Positions 30,715 through 41,874 of a DNA stretch of 64,000 nt are shown piece after piece. The stretch's first letter is position 1. Every line of letters begins with the position of its first letter. Origin of the DNA: Bedellia somnulentella (lineage: Eukaryota; Arthropoda; Insecta; Lepidoptera; Bedelliidae). Below the pieces are notes generated by a model, which was given only the letters and a program-made list of their open reading frames with translations, searched no databases and had not been told where the DNA came from. The stretch covers positions 4,154,001 to 4,218,000 of the forward strand of contig OY755198.1 in the NCBI GenBank assembly GCA_963576735.1, given 5' to 3'. The position numbers were made by a program, and so were the translations under genes.

Positions 30715-31335
30715 TTTAAAATGTTACGAATGACTCAAAACCTCTAGTATTAAATAAGTATTAAACAAAGCACAGTTAAAAACAAAACTTTACTTTCATG
30801 AGCTTTAAATCAATATTTTACTTTACATTAAACAGTTTCTCTTGGATACACTTTGTTATGTTTTATAACCTAAGCTAAAGTATTCCAGTAATTTTCTTAT
30901 ATAATTATAACTACAACAGCTCACAACACATCACATTATTATCATCGCACATTGGAGTCAATTAAATAAATGTAAGCGAGAAATTGAATACTTATTCACG
31001 CTAACAATAGAAAAATCTATTAATTTCATGATTTACGTCGAACCAAGAAAATAAAGTTTCGGTGACAATAGCCAAACATTGGCGGAAACGTCAAGATCAG
31101 CTGATCTTGTTTACATCCGTTCGTACTCATTGTTGACTTCGGTGGTAAAAGGCCGCCGCGAAAATATTGGGCCTGGGCCGAGGCCACAGATTAAACATTA
31201 GTAGTACCTAGGCTATTTTCACAGTTTTACGGCCCTGGTTTCATGATCTTTTGAGCCAACCAAAAATCTATGTTAACTTACGAATGACTCAAACCCTTAT
31301 ATTACTAAAGTATTAAACAAAGCACAATAAATGTT
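30715..31335 (+). repeat. MITE X copy and part of a second
   Basis: 30715 to about 31165 parallels 29640-30055 (GTCAATAGCCAAACATTGGC landmark). From about 31195 a second start (GGCTATTTTCACAG...GGCCCTGGTTTCATGATC) gives an uninterrupted version of the Copia 1 target site. Confidence 0.55.
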
Positions 31336-31394
31336 AAGTAAATAGTTTTTATAAACTGAAGCAAATAAAACACCCGATACATAAAATTGAAAAT

Positions 31395-32300
31395 TTTCCT
31401 CTTTTTAACGCCGACTTTGAATCAATTTTAAATATCCCTAATGTGATACTAAACCTCGATATTGACAAAAATGATCTTTACGCTTCAAAAAAGTTTTTGT
31501 CTATCACAAATGAGTTATGGCCCGGTCAGCATTTTATCTTTACAGACGCGTCTAAATTTAGTCAAGAGGGCTGCGTTGGAGTGTCTGTTTATCATCAAAA
31601 TTATAACATTATACAAAAGATAAAGTGCCCTCCTGAAACCACTGTTTATACTGGCGAGTACCGTGGGATTATTGAAGCCATTAAATATATAATTCTTTTA
31701 AAATTAAATAGTAGTGTCATATTCTCAGATTCATTAAGCGTTCTTCATTCACTTCAGTCAAACCCTTTCAAAATAGGTAGTAATAACATCTTGCTTTTTC
31801 AATTTAAACATCTTTTGTTAAGATGTAACTCCCTTGGTTTGTCAGTATCACTGGCTTGGATCCCAAGTCATGTGGGCATTCAAGGCAATGAAAGAGCAGA
31901 CAAGGCGGCTAAAGAGGCTGTTCTCTGTGGCGATAGGGTCCCCTTCGAAATATTTGCTCAAGACTTATCTCTCATGCCCAAACGTGACCTTCGGAGGAAA
32001 TGGCAATCTCGATGGAATGCTTCAAGCAAATTTAAGGGAGCTACTTTTACTCATATACAGCCCGAAATTCCGTACACACCCTGGTTTTGCTGTAAAGGCA
32101 ATAACTTCTTTAATAGAAAATACTGCTCTATTATTAGTAGATTACGTTTAGGCCACTGTAGCACTCCTGTTCATCTTAACAAAATTAAAATTCTTAATTC
32201 AAGTCTCTGTGAGTGTGGTCTCGCGGAGGGTGATGTTGATCATATATTTTTTGCCTGCCCCTTATATGTACATAATGATTTCTACCAAAGTTTAATAAAC
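31395..32300 (+). pseudogene. LINE RNase H domain, interrupted
   Basis: Open frame with RNase H motifs TDASK, a Glu in YTGEYRG, SDSLSVLHSL and WIPSHVGIQGNERAD, followed by a Cys-rich segment CECGLAEGDVDHIFFACPLY as in LINE C-termini. The frame continues into unrelated LINE sequence after 32300. The authentic end is at 35105-35211, in the same frame once the insertions are set aside. Confidence 0.85.
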
Positions 32301-33841
32301 CCAGTGTGCCTGTTAGTGTTAATAGTGAAACTGACCCTGCAAAGATTGCCAATGTATTTAAGAACCATTTTGAAGTAAAATCACTGTTAGATTGTACAAG
32401 TGAGGCTGGAGATGAAAATAATTGTTCGCTTCCTCTAGACATTTTGATAACGGCTAAACAAGTCAAGCATGCCGTTGACAAAATGACTAGGGGTAAATCC
32501 CCGGGTCACGATAGTCTAAGTATAGAACACCTATCATATGCAGGTAGACATATATATCGAGTCCTAGCAATGTTTTATTCTCTTTGTCTTACGCACTCCT
32601 TCTTACCAGAGGATATGATGAGGACTATTGTAATTCCCGTGGTAAAAAATAAAACTGGTGACTTAGGGGACAAGTCTTATTATAGGCCAATTTCTCTGGC
32701 AACAATAGTAGCAAAGGTTTTTGACAGACTTCTGGAGGAGCAGCTGTGTTATAGTCTTAAAATAAATGAACATCAATTTGGTTTTAGATCAGGATCTTCC
32801 ACAGAAAGTGCCATCCTGGCTTTAAAGAGTACTATACGATACTATACAGAACGTAGGACTCCTGTCTATGGGTGCTTCCTAGATTTGTCAAAGGCCTTTG
32901 ACTTGGTAAATTACAATTTACTATGGAAGAAACTTGCTGCTGCAGGTTTTCCAGATGTGTATATAGGTATCTTAAAATATTGGTATAACAATCAGATTAA
33001 CATAGTGCGATGGAGTAATTTTCTTTCTGATGAGTACCGCTTAGAGTGTGGTGTCCGGCAGGGGGGATTGAGTTCTCCGATCCTATTCAACTTCTATGTG
33101 AATGCACTGATTGAGGAGCTCAGCAGTCAGCCTGTTGGTTGCTCGGTTGATGGAGTATCGGTTAATAATCTTAGCTATGCAGACGATATGGTGCTGTTGA
33201 GCCCCTCAGTCAGTGCACTAAGAAAATTAATTGGGACTTGTGAAAGATATGCAGCTGAGCATGGTCTAGCATATAATGTCAAAAAGAGTGAGTATATTAT
33301 TTTTGGAGCTCGTAAGAATGTGTCATATAATGTTCCAATAAAGTTGAATGGATCTCCTCTAAAAAGAGTGTCATCCTTTAAGTACCTTGGCCATTTTGTG
33401 AGGGAGGACTTGAGGGATGATGATGATATGGATAGGGAGCGCAGAGCGTTGGCAGCCCGGGGCAGTATGTTGACACGTAGATTTGCCAAGTGTTCTGAAG
33501 AGGTCAAAATAACACTATTCAAAGCGTACTGTCAAACCTTCTACACTTGTGGTCTATGGGTCGACTGTTTGCAGCGGACTGCCAGCGCTCTGCGAGTACA
33601 GTATAATAACTGTTTCAGGATGATGTTTGGACTACCCTTCCGGTGCAGTGCTTCTGCAATGTTTGCTGAAGCACTCACTGATGACTATTATGCCATAAGG
33701 CGAAAGCGTGCTGCATCATTGTTGCTGAGAGTGAGGAGTGGCTCGGACACCATCCTGAAGACTGTGGTTGATAGAGTGGACAATGTCTTCCTGAAACAAT
33801 GGGTGTCATTGTCCATTCTACCAAGCAAATCTTATAAATAG
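32301..33841 (+). CDS. LINE reverse transcriptase, uninterrupted frame
   Basis: The ORF2 C-terminal part is open over some 512 codons without a stop; the first ATG-like start in the frame is at 32306. Motifs: GKSPGHDSLS, YYRPISLAT, QFGFRSGSSTE, DLSKAFD, VRQGGLSSP, YADDM near 33176, then FKYLGHF and LRVQYNNCF. The endonuclease is missing through truncation. It is the better preserved of the two copies of this family. Confidence 0.9.
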
Positions 33842-33951
33842 TTTTATGTTGTGTTGTTATTAGAATAAGTCCTAACACTTAGGTTAAGGGTTACTAACAA
33901 TTATGGATCATGTTATCTGAAAAATAAATGATTTTTATTTATTTATTTATT
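32301..33951 (+). mobile_element. CR1/Daphne-like LINE, 5'-truncated, second copy
   Basis: Inserted in the RNase H LINE with the duplication TTTAATA(A/G)AC; the 3' end is AAATAAATGATTTTTATTTA repeats. The RT is close to that of the copy at 4424. Confidence 0.85.
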
Positions 33952-33962
33952 TTTAATAGACA

Positions 33963-35093
33963 TAGTGGTGGTAAGAAAGTGTTTATGGGAGGTGTTATCC
34001 AAGTTCGGTTTGGGGAGTCGACTTATACGTGCACTGGTATCACTCTATGAGGATTCCAGTGCATGTGTGAGAGTAAACGGGGAAAATACTGACTGGTTCG
34101 GGATCTCTCGGGGTGTCCGACAGGGTTGTGTAGCTTCCCCGTGGCTCTTCAATTTGTTCATGGATGACTGTTTAACAGAGTTGCGTGAAAGTGATTATGG
34201 ATTGAGAATGGGTGGATTCATCATTAAATGCCTCTTATATGCCGACGATCAAGTGCTACTTGCATCATCGGTGGAAGAGCTGCAAGAGATGATGAATATT
34301 GCATGTGCGTCTTTTGAAAAAAAGGGAATGAGGGTGAATGTGGATAAAACAAAAACTATGGTTTTTGAGAGAGAGGTGAATATGACCGAATGCGTGATTG
34401 AGATTAATGGTAAGAAAGTGGAACAAGTGAAAGAGTTTGTTTATTTGGGAAGTTTGTTTACTAAGGATGGAAAGTGTGATGAAGATGTCGAGAGAAGAGT
34501 GAAAAAGGGTAATGCGGTAAATGGAGCACTGGATAGTCTAATGTCTAGTCAGTCGGTGTCTGAAAAGGCCCGAATGGCTGTGCATGATGCTGTCCTCGTT
34601 CCTACGCTTATGTATGGCAGTGAATGTTGGGTGTGGCAGAAGAAGCATGAAAGTAGAGTGAATGCAGTAGAAATGAGATCCCTCAGAAAAGTGTGTAATA
34701 TAAGGTTATGTGATTGTGTGAGGAATGATGTGATTCGTGAAAAGTGTGGTGTAAAAGATGATATTGTAAGAAAGATAGAAAAAGGAATGTTGAGATGGTT
34801 TGGGCACATAGAGAGGATGGATGACAGTAAATTGGTGAAAGAAATATATAGAGCCAATGTGGAAGGTAATGTTAGTAGAGGACGACCTCGGAGGACACAT
34901 TTGGATCAAATAGAAAATGTGCTCAAAAAGGCAGGTGTCCGCAGTATGAAGAATAAAAGAGCATGTATGAAAAGATTGATGGATGTAAACGAAGCCAGAG
35001 AGGTTTGCCAGGATCGTACAAGGTGGCGATCGATAGTCTCTGCCTACCCCAATGGGAACTAACGGCGTGAGAATATGTATGTATGTATGTATG
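33963..35093 (+). mobile_element. RTE-clade LINE, 5'-truncated
   Basis: Bounded by an 11-bp duplication TTTAATAGACA (33952-33962, 35094-35104) and ending GGCGTGAGAATATGTATG plus (TATG)n. It is the longest source-type copy in the window for many short tail fragments. Confidence 0.9.
33965..35062 (+). CDS. RTE reverse transcriptase, C-terminal 365 codons
   Basis: The frame is open from the truncation point. RT motifs: GISRGVRQGCVASPW, LLYADDQVLL near 34241 and KTMVFERE; then a typical RTE C-terminus with MLRWFGHIERMDD and RGRPRRTHLDQIENVLKKAG, ending SAYPNGN. The endonuclease and N-terminal RT are missing. No internal stop, so this copy is young or only lightly decayed. Confidence 0.92.
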   Translation: MVVRKCLWEVLSKFGLGSRLIRALVSLYEDSSACVRVNGENTDWFGISRGVRQGCVASPWLFNLFMDDCLTELRESDYGLRMGGFIIKCLLYADDQVLLASSVEELQEMMNIACASFEKKGMRVNVDKTKTMVFEREVNMTECVIEINGKKVEQVKEFVYLGSLFTKDGKCDEDVERRVKKGNAVNGALDSLMSSQSVSEKARMAVHDAVLVPTLMYGSECWVWQKKHESRVNAVEMRSLRKVCNIRLCDCVRNDVIREKCGVKDDIVRKIEKGMLRWFGHIERMDDSKLVKEIYRANVEGNVSRGRPRRTHLDQIENVLKKAGVRSMKNKRACMKRLMDVNEAREVCQDRTRWRSIVSAYPNGN

Positions 35094-35104
35094 TTTAATA
35101 GACA

Positions 35105-35211
35105 ATAATATACCTCTTCCATCAAAAATCTCAGCATTATTATATTACATTAGTTACATTATCATTAAAATCATATCTTCTTTCCTACATGTCAATAACA
35201 TTAAACTTTAA
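35105..35211 (+). pseudogene. C-terminal end of the interrupted RNase H LINE ORF
   Basis: Continues the frame that stops being homologous at 32300, beginning after the shared ATAGAC duplication and ending at TAA 35209-35211. The AT-rich 3' UTR follows to about 35445. Confidence 0.65.
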
Positions 35212-35454
35212 TGTAACTTATCTTTATTTCATTGATTATATCTTTGGTTTACTTGTATCTCATGTAAATATAAAATAATTATTTTTTGTTTTTCGAGAAA
35301 GCAATTAATTTCTCCTTTCTTTTGCTGTTTTTTCGTTTAATTTACTTATAATAAACTCAATTTGTTTAAATCTTCATTTATATTATTTCCTCTGATGATG
35401 TGACGTTGGCAAAGATGTGTTACACAATTGCCATAAATAAATAAATAATAACAG

Positions 35455-36005
35455 AACAGAACAGACGCCGCGGCTGATTTTACCGAAAAAATATGAAAAT
35501 CTCCTTTTGGCGTGAAGATCAGCTGTGATGTTTCGTTGACGTTTCCGCCAATGTTTGGCTATTGACACCGAAGATTGACGTGGATGGATGGATGGATATG
35601 AAATTAATGAAATGTTTAATAGAATTTATTCAGTTTTCTTGCTTATATTTAATTGACTCCAATGTGGGATGACAACAATGTTATTAGTTGTGAGCTGTTG
35701 TAGTTGTGCAAGCAAAAATCGATAATTACTGGAATACTTTAGTTTAGGTTGCAAAACAAAGAGTATCAAAAAGAAACCGTTTACTGTATACTAAAATTCT
35801 ATTTAAAGCTCCTGGAAATAAAGCTTCTTAGTTTTTTTGCTTATTGTGCTTTGTTTAATACTTTTAGTAAGGATTTGATTCATTCTCAGTATAACTTAGA
35901 TTTTCGGTTGGCTCAAAAGATCGAGAAACTAGGGTCGTATAACCATTATTTATATTATCTATGCCATATAAAAAAAGAATTTCGGTGAAAATAGCCTCGG
36001 CCCAG
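35455..36005 (-). repeat. MITE X, complete copy
   Basis: About 545 bp: GCCGCGGCTGATTTTACCGA at left and TTTCGGTGAAAATAGCCTCGG at right form imperfect inverted repeats. Shares the GCCAATGTTTGGCTATTGAC landmark with the other copies. Confidence 0.7.
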
Positions 36006-36308
36006 AACAGAATCGTCACAACACAATAAATCACAGATTACAATATAGATACTACGTATCAGATAGGAATCTTACTCTAGCGTTTTTGGTACAGTTGGCA
36101 CGTTAGTTTAGAGTTTGACATGTTTTTACTTTTATTTTATATTGGCTTTACGGTACGTATCGAGACCTTTTGTGCCAATTTTTGTTTCGTTTGCTTGGGT
36201 AGGTGGCACGCACCCATATATACTGAAATCCCACAAACTATTCACTATTTGCCAAATGTCTATCATTTTGGTAAAAAGGGTCTCAATAAAAAAATAACAG
36301 CATATAAT

Positions 36309-37534
36309 TTATTTCTTTTTATTCTTAAGTCTTTTTTTACATTTAGCTAACGCTTTAGCTTGCATATTCGGCAAATCCTTATGTGACAGTCTTAACAGAT
36401 CCACTCCTCTCAAAATTCTATTTATGATGTTACACCAGTTATAAATTGTGAGGTTAATTGTGATGGACAGAAAACATTTTGGAAGGGCATCTCCATGAAC
36501 GGCACAATTTAAGAATTCACATGAATATTTAGAAATGCATTTACTTAGTATATTTTCTGATATATTTTCTTTATTTGCATTGCTTTCCAAATATTCATGT
36601 GTTTCTTTTACAATATCACTGAAATACCTCACTGCATACTCAGAGGGATAGGTGAGCTTATATTTTTTTTTAAAGTTTGCAAATTCTCTTTGTGAAATCC
36701 ATTTATGTACAGGGGACTCATTAGTTTGAGTAAGTTTCTTTTTACAATCGTTGCAGTTAAATATTTTTATACATCTTTTTACCACCCACCCTGCAGTGTA
36801 TGCACGTGAGTGTACACTTAAACGTTCTTTACGAGCTCCTTCCACAATATTTTCATATCTATCAGGAGACAGTATTGGAGTTTCTACTTGTGATGGTGTT
36901 ATTTTAGAACCCTCTTTGATTTTCGGAAATATTTTTTTTTATTTTATAATTTGTTCTCCTGTAACATCCTCACAATTATAACTATTTGAATGGAAATGTA
37001 TGAACCGTGTTATAAGGAGGGACCGAAATATATTTATAAATGATTGACAACTCGGGTCATTATGCCTATAACTGTAAGCCCGCATTTGGCCAAAGAAATT
37101 CTCTATGGGATCAGAATTGAGGTATCGGGGTCGCATAATATTTATGCCCTTACTATTTAAAAAATCCCACAGGCATATAAAACTTTTCAGGGTTGTTACA
37201 AAGTTTTTTTGTGAAGGCACCATTACTTCTTTTCCTTTGTCCACAAACCTCATTTCTTCTAATGTCTTTATACTTTTTATCCAGACTTCTTGATGTTCAG
37301 ACTTCTTCGTGACTGCCCGTCGTAGAGGTTTCCCCATATTTTTAATTCTAGCTGCAGCTCCGTTGCATGAGTCAAATAATTTGTCAAATAATTTGTCAAA
37401 GAAAGTGACAATATCAGCTGTGTTTTTTAAAGTTGGGCTGACGGGTTTTCCATCTGGGTAAAGGGCTGTAACAAAAAAACTGGAATTTAATACACCCACT
37501 ACTGCTATAGTTCTCAAGCTATTGTACATATACT
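36309..37534 (-). pseudogene. P-like gene exon 10: C-terminal domain with in-frame stop
   Basis: Acceptor AAACAG. The long final exon carries LNSDPIENFFGQMRAYSYRH and a Cys-rich CNDCKKK segment. One TAA at 36939-36941, in an A-rich tract, splits an otherwise continuous frame to TAA at 36309. A 12-base tandem duplication gives FDKLFDKLFDS. AATAAA overlaps the final stop (36308-36313). Confidence 0.85.
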
Positions 37535-37874
37535 CTGTTTGTTCAATAGTACAATTTGTGATACATGATAGTATTTTGTCACTACTTATTCAGCTAAATT
37601 GCTCACGCCTTTTATCTCAAATTGGGGTAATCAGAGTGTTAAGATTTTAAGGAATCTCAACCATATATAGATGTTTCAAGGGGAACAGATGTTAAAACAA
37701 GTAGTCACTGGTAATTGGTTGCTAACCCGATCTCCAATTGAATACTAATGGCTCTTAACTCCCTTGCATGGCTCTCACGAGACCCAAGGGAAAAGATAGG
37801 GAATACTTAAAACGTGAAACACTATGCATCACTGTTTGTTCATTATAATAAAAAAAAAACATAAAATAACTTAC

Positions 37875-37941
37875 GAAATAATGATGTGTAGGTTAGTGCA
37901 CTTGCAACTGTAGAACTCAAAACCTTAGTACAATTCTTGAC
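37875..37941 (-). CDS. P-like gene exon 9
   Basis: 67 nt between ATTTCAG and TTTC|GTAAGT. Peptide VKNCTKVLSSTVASALTY joins in phase to both neighbours. Confidence 0.8.
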
Positions 37942-38213
37942 CTGAAATATAAACACATCTAATCAGTTAGGCAGGAAAAATATAAACTGCAACTGTATAT
38001 CAATCAGGTTTAAATAGCACTTCCATAACTATTTTACTAATCAGGGATCATATGGAAACTAATTTATTACAAGTAAAAGTAATGATGTTGTAATGATGTT
38101 CTAATGATGATACTTAAGTTAAAAAATAATACAATTATAAACTTTTCACTTTGTTTCCCTTTTATTAACCTTAACCTTTTATTATTTTAAATTAATTTTA
38201 TTATTTTACTAAC

Positions 38214-38446
38214 CTTCATTTTTTTTATTTTATCTGGTATCACGTAATCATCATTTAGTTTTTTCAGCATGCGCATATCTGCAAGTTCGCGGTCCACCAT
38301 ATAAACATCCATAATGTCACTCCATTTCGAAATTTTTCCCTCGTGTTTAATGTTTTTAGTTATAAAATTATTTCTAACACCCTTGATGAGGTGGGGTGGA
38401 TCATAAAAAACATTAAGGCGGTTTTCTCCAATGATAATGGTATCAT
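38214..38446 (-). CDS. P-like gene exon 8: DPPHLIKGVRNN motif
   Basis: Acceptor ATAACAG, donor GAAG|GTTAGT, 233 nt. FYDPPHLIKGVRNNFITKN is highly characteristic of P-element/THAP9 transposases. Confidence 0.9.
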
Positions 38447-38526
38447 CTGTTATAAAACAAAAAGTTTTAAAACCTTGAATAATTTTAGTAAATTCCATTA
38501 CACTATACATATAGAACTAAACGTAC

Positions 38527-38909
38527 CATAATTGTTATACTCTCTTCTAGAGTCTTCTTTTAATTTATTAAGAGCCGACTGAAATGCTGACCCCTGGTCG
38601 GATACCAACGCTATTGGAACTAATCCTGTTTTTGCAACTTCAATGACTACTTCTTTGAGTATATTCTTTAGAATATACGCCGAAGTCGAACCCTCACAGA
38701 AGTAGAAACAAATTGGCTGTTGCCCATTTGTCCACTACACCACGAGCCATAAAAACTAACGCATGGTCAGCAAAATTGGTGGTTTTTTCATTTAGTTCCG
38801 CAAACCCTAGTAAACAATCTTTGTTTTTATTATATGTAACACCCAGTTCTAATGCTACTTCGTCAAATATAATGGAACAATACTTTTTTCGTTCCCTCCA
38901 GTATTGAAC
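38527..38909 (-). pseudogene. P-like gene exon 7: RNase H-like core with frameshift
   Basis: Acceptor TTTGCAG, donor TATG|GTACGT. Carries the first catalytic Asp (IIFDEVALE) and, in the next frame, VSDQGSAFQSA. The length is 383 nt where 382 would keep phase. The extra base lies near 38725, just after DKW. Confidence 0.85.
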
Positions 38910-39045
38910 CTGCAAAATTAAAAAGTTTATTTAGTTTTCAGTAAGACCTTTATCACAATAATAATGATGATATAGACATAAAAAGACTATGATTTTGAGA
39001 TAGGTTTAAGGATTATAAGATGTATCAGTAAAAAAGTTGAAATAC

Positions 39046-39470
39046 CTCTTCTTTAATAGCATTAAATACAGATTTTTTTATTCCAGCCGTCATTTCAAAG
39101 TTTTCTATTAACTTTTTACGGGTTGACGGAAGGATAAAAATTCTTCTTAGAAACTTATAGCTTTTTGGGCTTTGTTTCATAATTGAAAGAGCCATCAATT
39201 TCTGGTCTTCAGTAAATCGGCGTCCTTTTCTTTGCTTGGTGCATTGAGATATTTGCATCCATATAAAATTTCTTGTTAAAGGATTTAATTTTTTTGTTAA
39301 ATTCTCAAAGCTGTCCATTTTTGAAAATTTAAGAGCTCTTTTAGCCTTCACAGCATATCTCAACTGCCGTTTAGATTTTTTATATTCTATCTCTAAATCT
39401 TGTATAACTTGATACAGTCTTGTATCAGCTTTCATGTAACATATTTTTCTTGCAATCTGTTTACGTGCAA
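39046..39470 (-). CDS. P-like gene exon 6: DNA-binding/HTH region
   Basis: Acceptor TTTACAG, donor GAAGAG|GTATTT, 425 nt ending in phase 0. Contains a Lys/Leu-rich coiled segment and then the P-family helix-turn-helix GRRFTEDQKLMALSIM. Confidence 0.85.
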
Positions 39471-39729
39471 CTGTAAAACACAAATGAAGCAATCTTAAGA
39501 ATATTTTAAATTTATTAACACACTATGCTGTTTCCAAGAGAGTTGTAGGAGTTGAATAAAAAGACCTAATTATTTTGTGTCGTTTTCATCAAGCTTTGGC
39601 AGGCAGTATGCCTATGATAATGGTATTATTGTTGTATGAATAATTATGAAATACAGTAAACTAATTCTTATTATAAAAAATTAAGAGCACCAGTCATATA
39701 AGACAAGTGAAAACTAATTTATTACTAAC

Positions 39730-39795
39730 CTGTAATTGGTTTCTTCATCTTCACATCAGTGGGTATGATTTGAGATGAAGAGGGCACAATTATAT
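39730..39795 (-). CDS. P-like gene exon 5: related micro-exon
   Basis: 66 nt, phase 1 to 1, acceptor CTTTTAG, donor ACAG|GTTAGT. Peptide begins DIIVPSSSQIIPT. Confidence 0.65.
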
Positions 39796-39892
39796 CTAAA
39801 AGGAAAAAAAACATAATTACCAAATTTTATGGGTAAAAACAAATGATTACACCAGGTTTAAGTATAGTGTAACATGAAATACATGTAATTTT

Positions 39893-39966
39893 TGTGTGTG
39901 TGTGTGTGTGAATAATAGTTATAGTTAATATTTTAATACATATATATAGTTATAGTTTACACTTGT

Positions 39967-40019
<53 letters not shown>
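39893..40019. repeat. (TG)n and (AT)n microsatellites
   Basis: (TG) repeats at about 39893-39911 and a run of (AT) at about 39970-40018, in an intron of the P-like gene. Confidence 0.9.
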
Positions 40020-40021
<2 letters not shown>

Positions 40022-40022
<1 letters not shown>

Positions 40023-40200
40023 GTACATACATACATATTCTCACACCGTTAGTTCCCATTGGGGCAGGCAGAGACTATCGATCACCACTTTGTACGATCC
40101 TGGCAAACCTCTCTGGCTTCGTTCACATCCATCAATCGTCTCAATCATGCTCTTTTATTCTTCACACTTCGGACACCTGCCTACATATATCAGGTGTTAA
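40022..40200 (-). repeat. RTE LINE 3' fragment
   Basis: CATACATACATATTCTCACA, then GTTAGTTCCCATTGGGGCAG and GATCCTGGCAAACCTCTCTG, the reversed RTE 3' end. Confidence 0.8.
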
Positions 40201-40978
40201 ATAAATAAGTTTAAGTAAATATTTTAGTCTTGGTGTATTGTACAGAACTAGTTTCTTATTCACTAGTTGTAAGTTAATGTTAAATATAGCTATCTGAGCA
40301 CTCCGTAGTGCAAATAAACAAGTTAATTCATTTTGTGTTGAAAAATACGTTCAATAAAAAAAAACGCAACCAGAGGTAGTACAATAAAAGATCGTCATAT
40401 AATCAACAATGTATTTCAGATGAATTTCCAAACTGAAATAAATATTCTGTACCCTTCGAAAATACTAGCCACAAACTTAGCAACAAACTTAGCATTATTA
40501 AAACTTATGTGCAAATTATAAAACTTGTAGATTTATTATCCGTAATTTTAAAAACGTTTGTAAAGCCGACCAAAAGAAATGAACATCTGCATTTCAATTC
40601 AAGTTAATAGACGCATTGTTATTTATAGATAAAGACCTCATTGTAAACGAGCCTAGTTTAATTTTACAATAGATATTTTTATATTTTGAAACACGTGTTT
40701 TATTGCCTTGACGTGGTGGTAAATGGTTGGGATTATCTTTATTTTTTTATTATACTCTATTCCCTTTCATCTTTAAATCGACACCCGTGGGTAGAAAGGG
40801 GTGGCAGTGAAAATCGTATAATTAAATTTAGGAATAGCACCAAATGATTAAGATTTAAAAGTAGCAATCATTGCCATGCCTTTTTCAAGTAGGTCCCATG
40901 GTATAAGGGTGGTCAATTTAATTGGTCAAGCAGTCATACATAATATGTACCACTTGCAAACTAACAGCATCTATATGT

Positions 40979-41044
40979 ATGTACATACATACATATACTC
41001 ACGCCATCAATTCCCACTGGGGTAGGCAGAGACTATCGATCGTA
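40979..41044 (-). repeat. RTE LINE 3'-end fragment
   Basis: CATACATACATATACTCACG followed by CCCACTGGGGTAGGCAGAGA. Confidence 0.75.
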
Positions 41045-41070
41045 TAAGGGCATTAACAGTATTTTATTAC

Positions 41071-41154
41071 CACTTAGTTGTTGATCCATATTATCATCAC
41101 AATCAATGATCAACGTAGCACTCAACCCTTGAGATGAAGTGGGTATGGTTTTAT
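41071..41154 (-). CDS. P-like gene exon 4: related micro-exon
   Basis: 84 nt, phase 1 to 1, acceptor TATTTTAG, donor AGTG|GTAATA. Begins KTIPTSSQ, similar to exons 3 and 5, so it probably arose by exon duplication. Confidence 0.65.
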
Positions 41155-41308
41155 CTAAAATAAAAAAGAGAATAAGGATATTTTATATCATTAACATGAG
41201 TATCTCAGTAATAAAAAATAAAAATAAAGGCACTAGACAAGTCTATGTTCCCCAGGTGATGGAAGACTTTAAACTCAACTTTAATTAATAAACTATATTA
41301 CAACTTGC

Positions 41309-41380
41309 CTGTAATTTTTAGAGAATGACTGTCATCAGTATATATATTTGTGCTTTGGGATGAGGATGGCACCGCAATTC
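41309..41380 (-). CDS. P-like gene exon 3: VPSSSQ micro-exon with GC donor
   Basis: 72 nt, phase 1 to 1, acceptor ATTTTAG, donor ACAG|GCAAGT (GC-AG type). Peptide GIAVPSSSQSTNIYTDDSHS. Confidence 0.65.
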
Positions 41381-41760
41381 CTAAAATAATTAGCAAATAT
41401 TCTTTAATCATATTACAAAATATTTTACAAATGGTTGGAGTATATAAAATAAAAAGAATAGTATAAGTTCTATTTTATTTATCATAAATATGTGTTTCTT
41501 TTATTAAAGTGGTGTAATATACTGTATTTTATTAGCAGTAACAGGAAACAGGAGTAAACATGTATATGGTTAGAAAGAAATATTTGAAATACTGAATGTA
41601 GAATAACACCATGATACATGCACTGTAAGGTCTATTGATCATAGAATCCTGCCAATAGCTATTTAAAAACTTTGGCATGGCACACCATTCTACAGAATGA
41701 GCAACAATTGAAGTCTTGTAGAATATATTTTTTTGTATAAATTAAAAGAAACAAACTTAC

Positions 41761-41874
41761 CATACTCATTTTCCAACAGTTGAATTTCTTGTAATGGTTT
41801 ACAATAGGAATGGTCACTTAGCTTCCTTTTTCTAGTTTCAAAGTAATCATGTTCCTTAGATATGGAAGAGTTTT
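41761..41874 (-). CDS. P-like gene exon 2: linker
   Basis: Acceptor TTTTTTAG, donor TATG|GTAAGT, 114 nt, phase 1 to 1. A Lys/Glu-rich linker with KRKLSDHSYCK. Confidence 0.75.

Larger units (their letters stand above)
31340..35445 (+). mobile_element. RNase H-bearing LINE (I/Jockey-type), hosting two nested LINEs
   Basis: 5'-truncated LINE whose ORF runs from about 31340 to 32300, is interrupted by the elements at 32301-35104, and resumes at 35105 to a TAA at 35209. Its 3' UTR ends CCATAAATAAATAAATAAT near 35445. The duplications TTTAATAAAC (32291) and TTTAATAGACA (33952, 35094) mark the insertions. Confidence 0.7.

Noticed and set aside
33175..33522. 115-codon minus-strand frame
   Set aside because: Shadow of the LINE reverse transcriptase on the other strand.
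34549..35137. Minus-strand frames over the RTE copy
   Set aside because: Shadows of the RTE frame; the tail part is translated (TATG) repeat.
39960..40019. (AT)n tract as a regulatory element
   Set aside because: Simple microsatellite next to an RTE tail; nothing ties it to a function.
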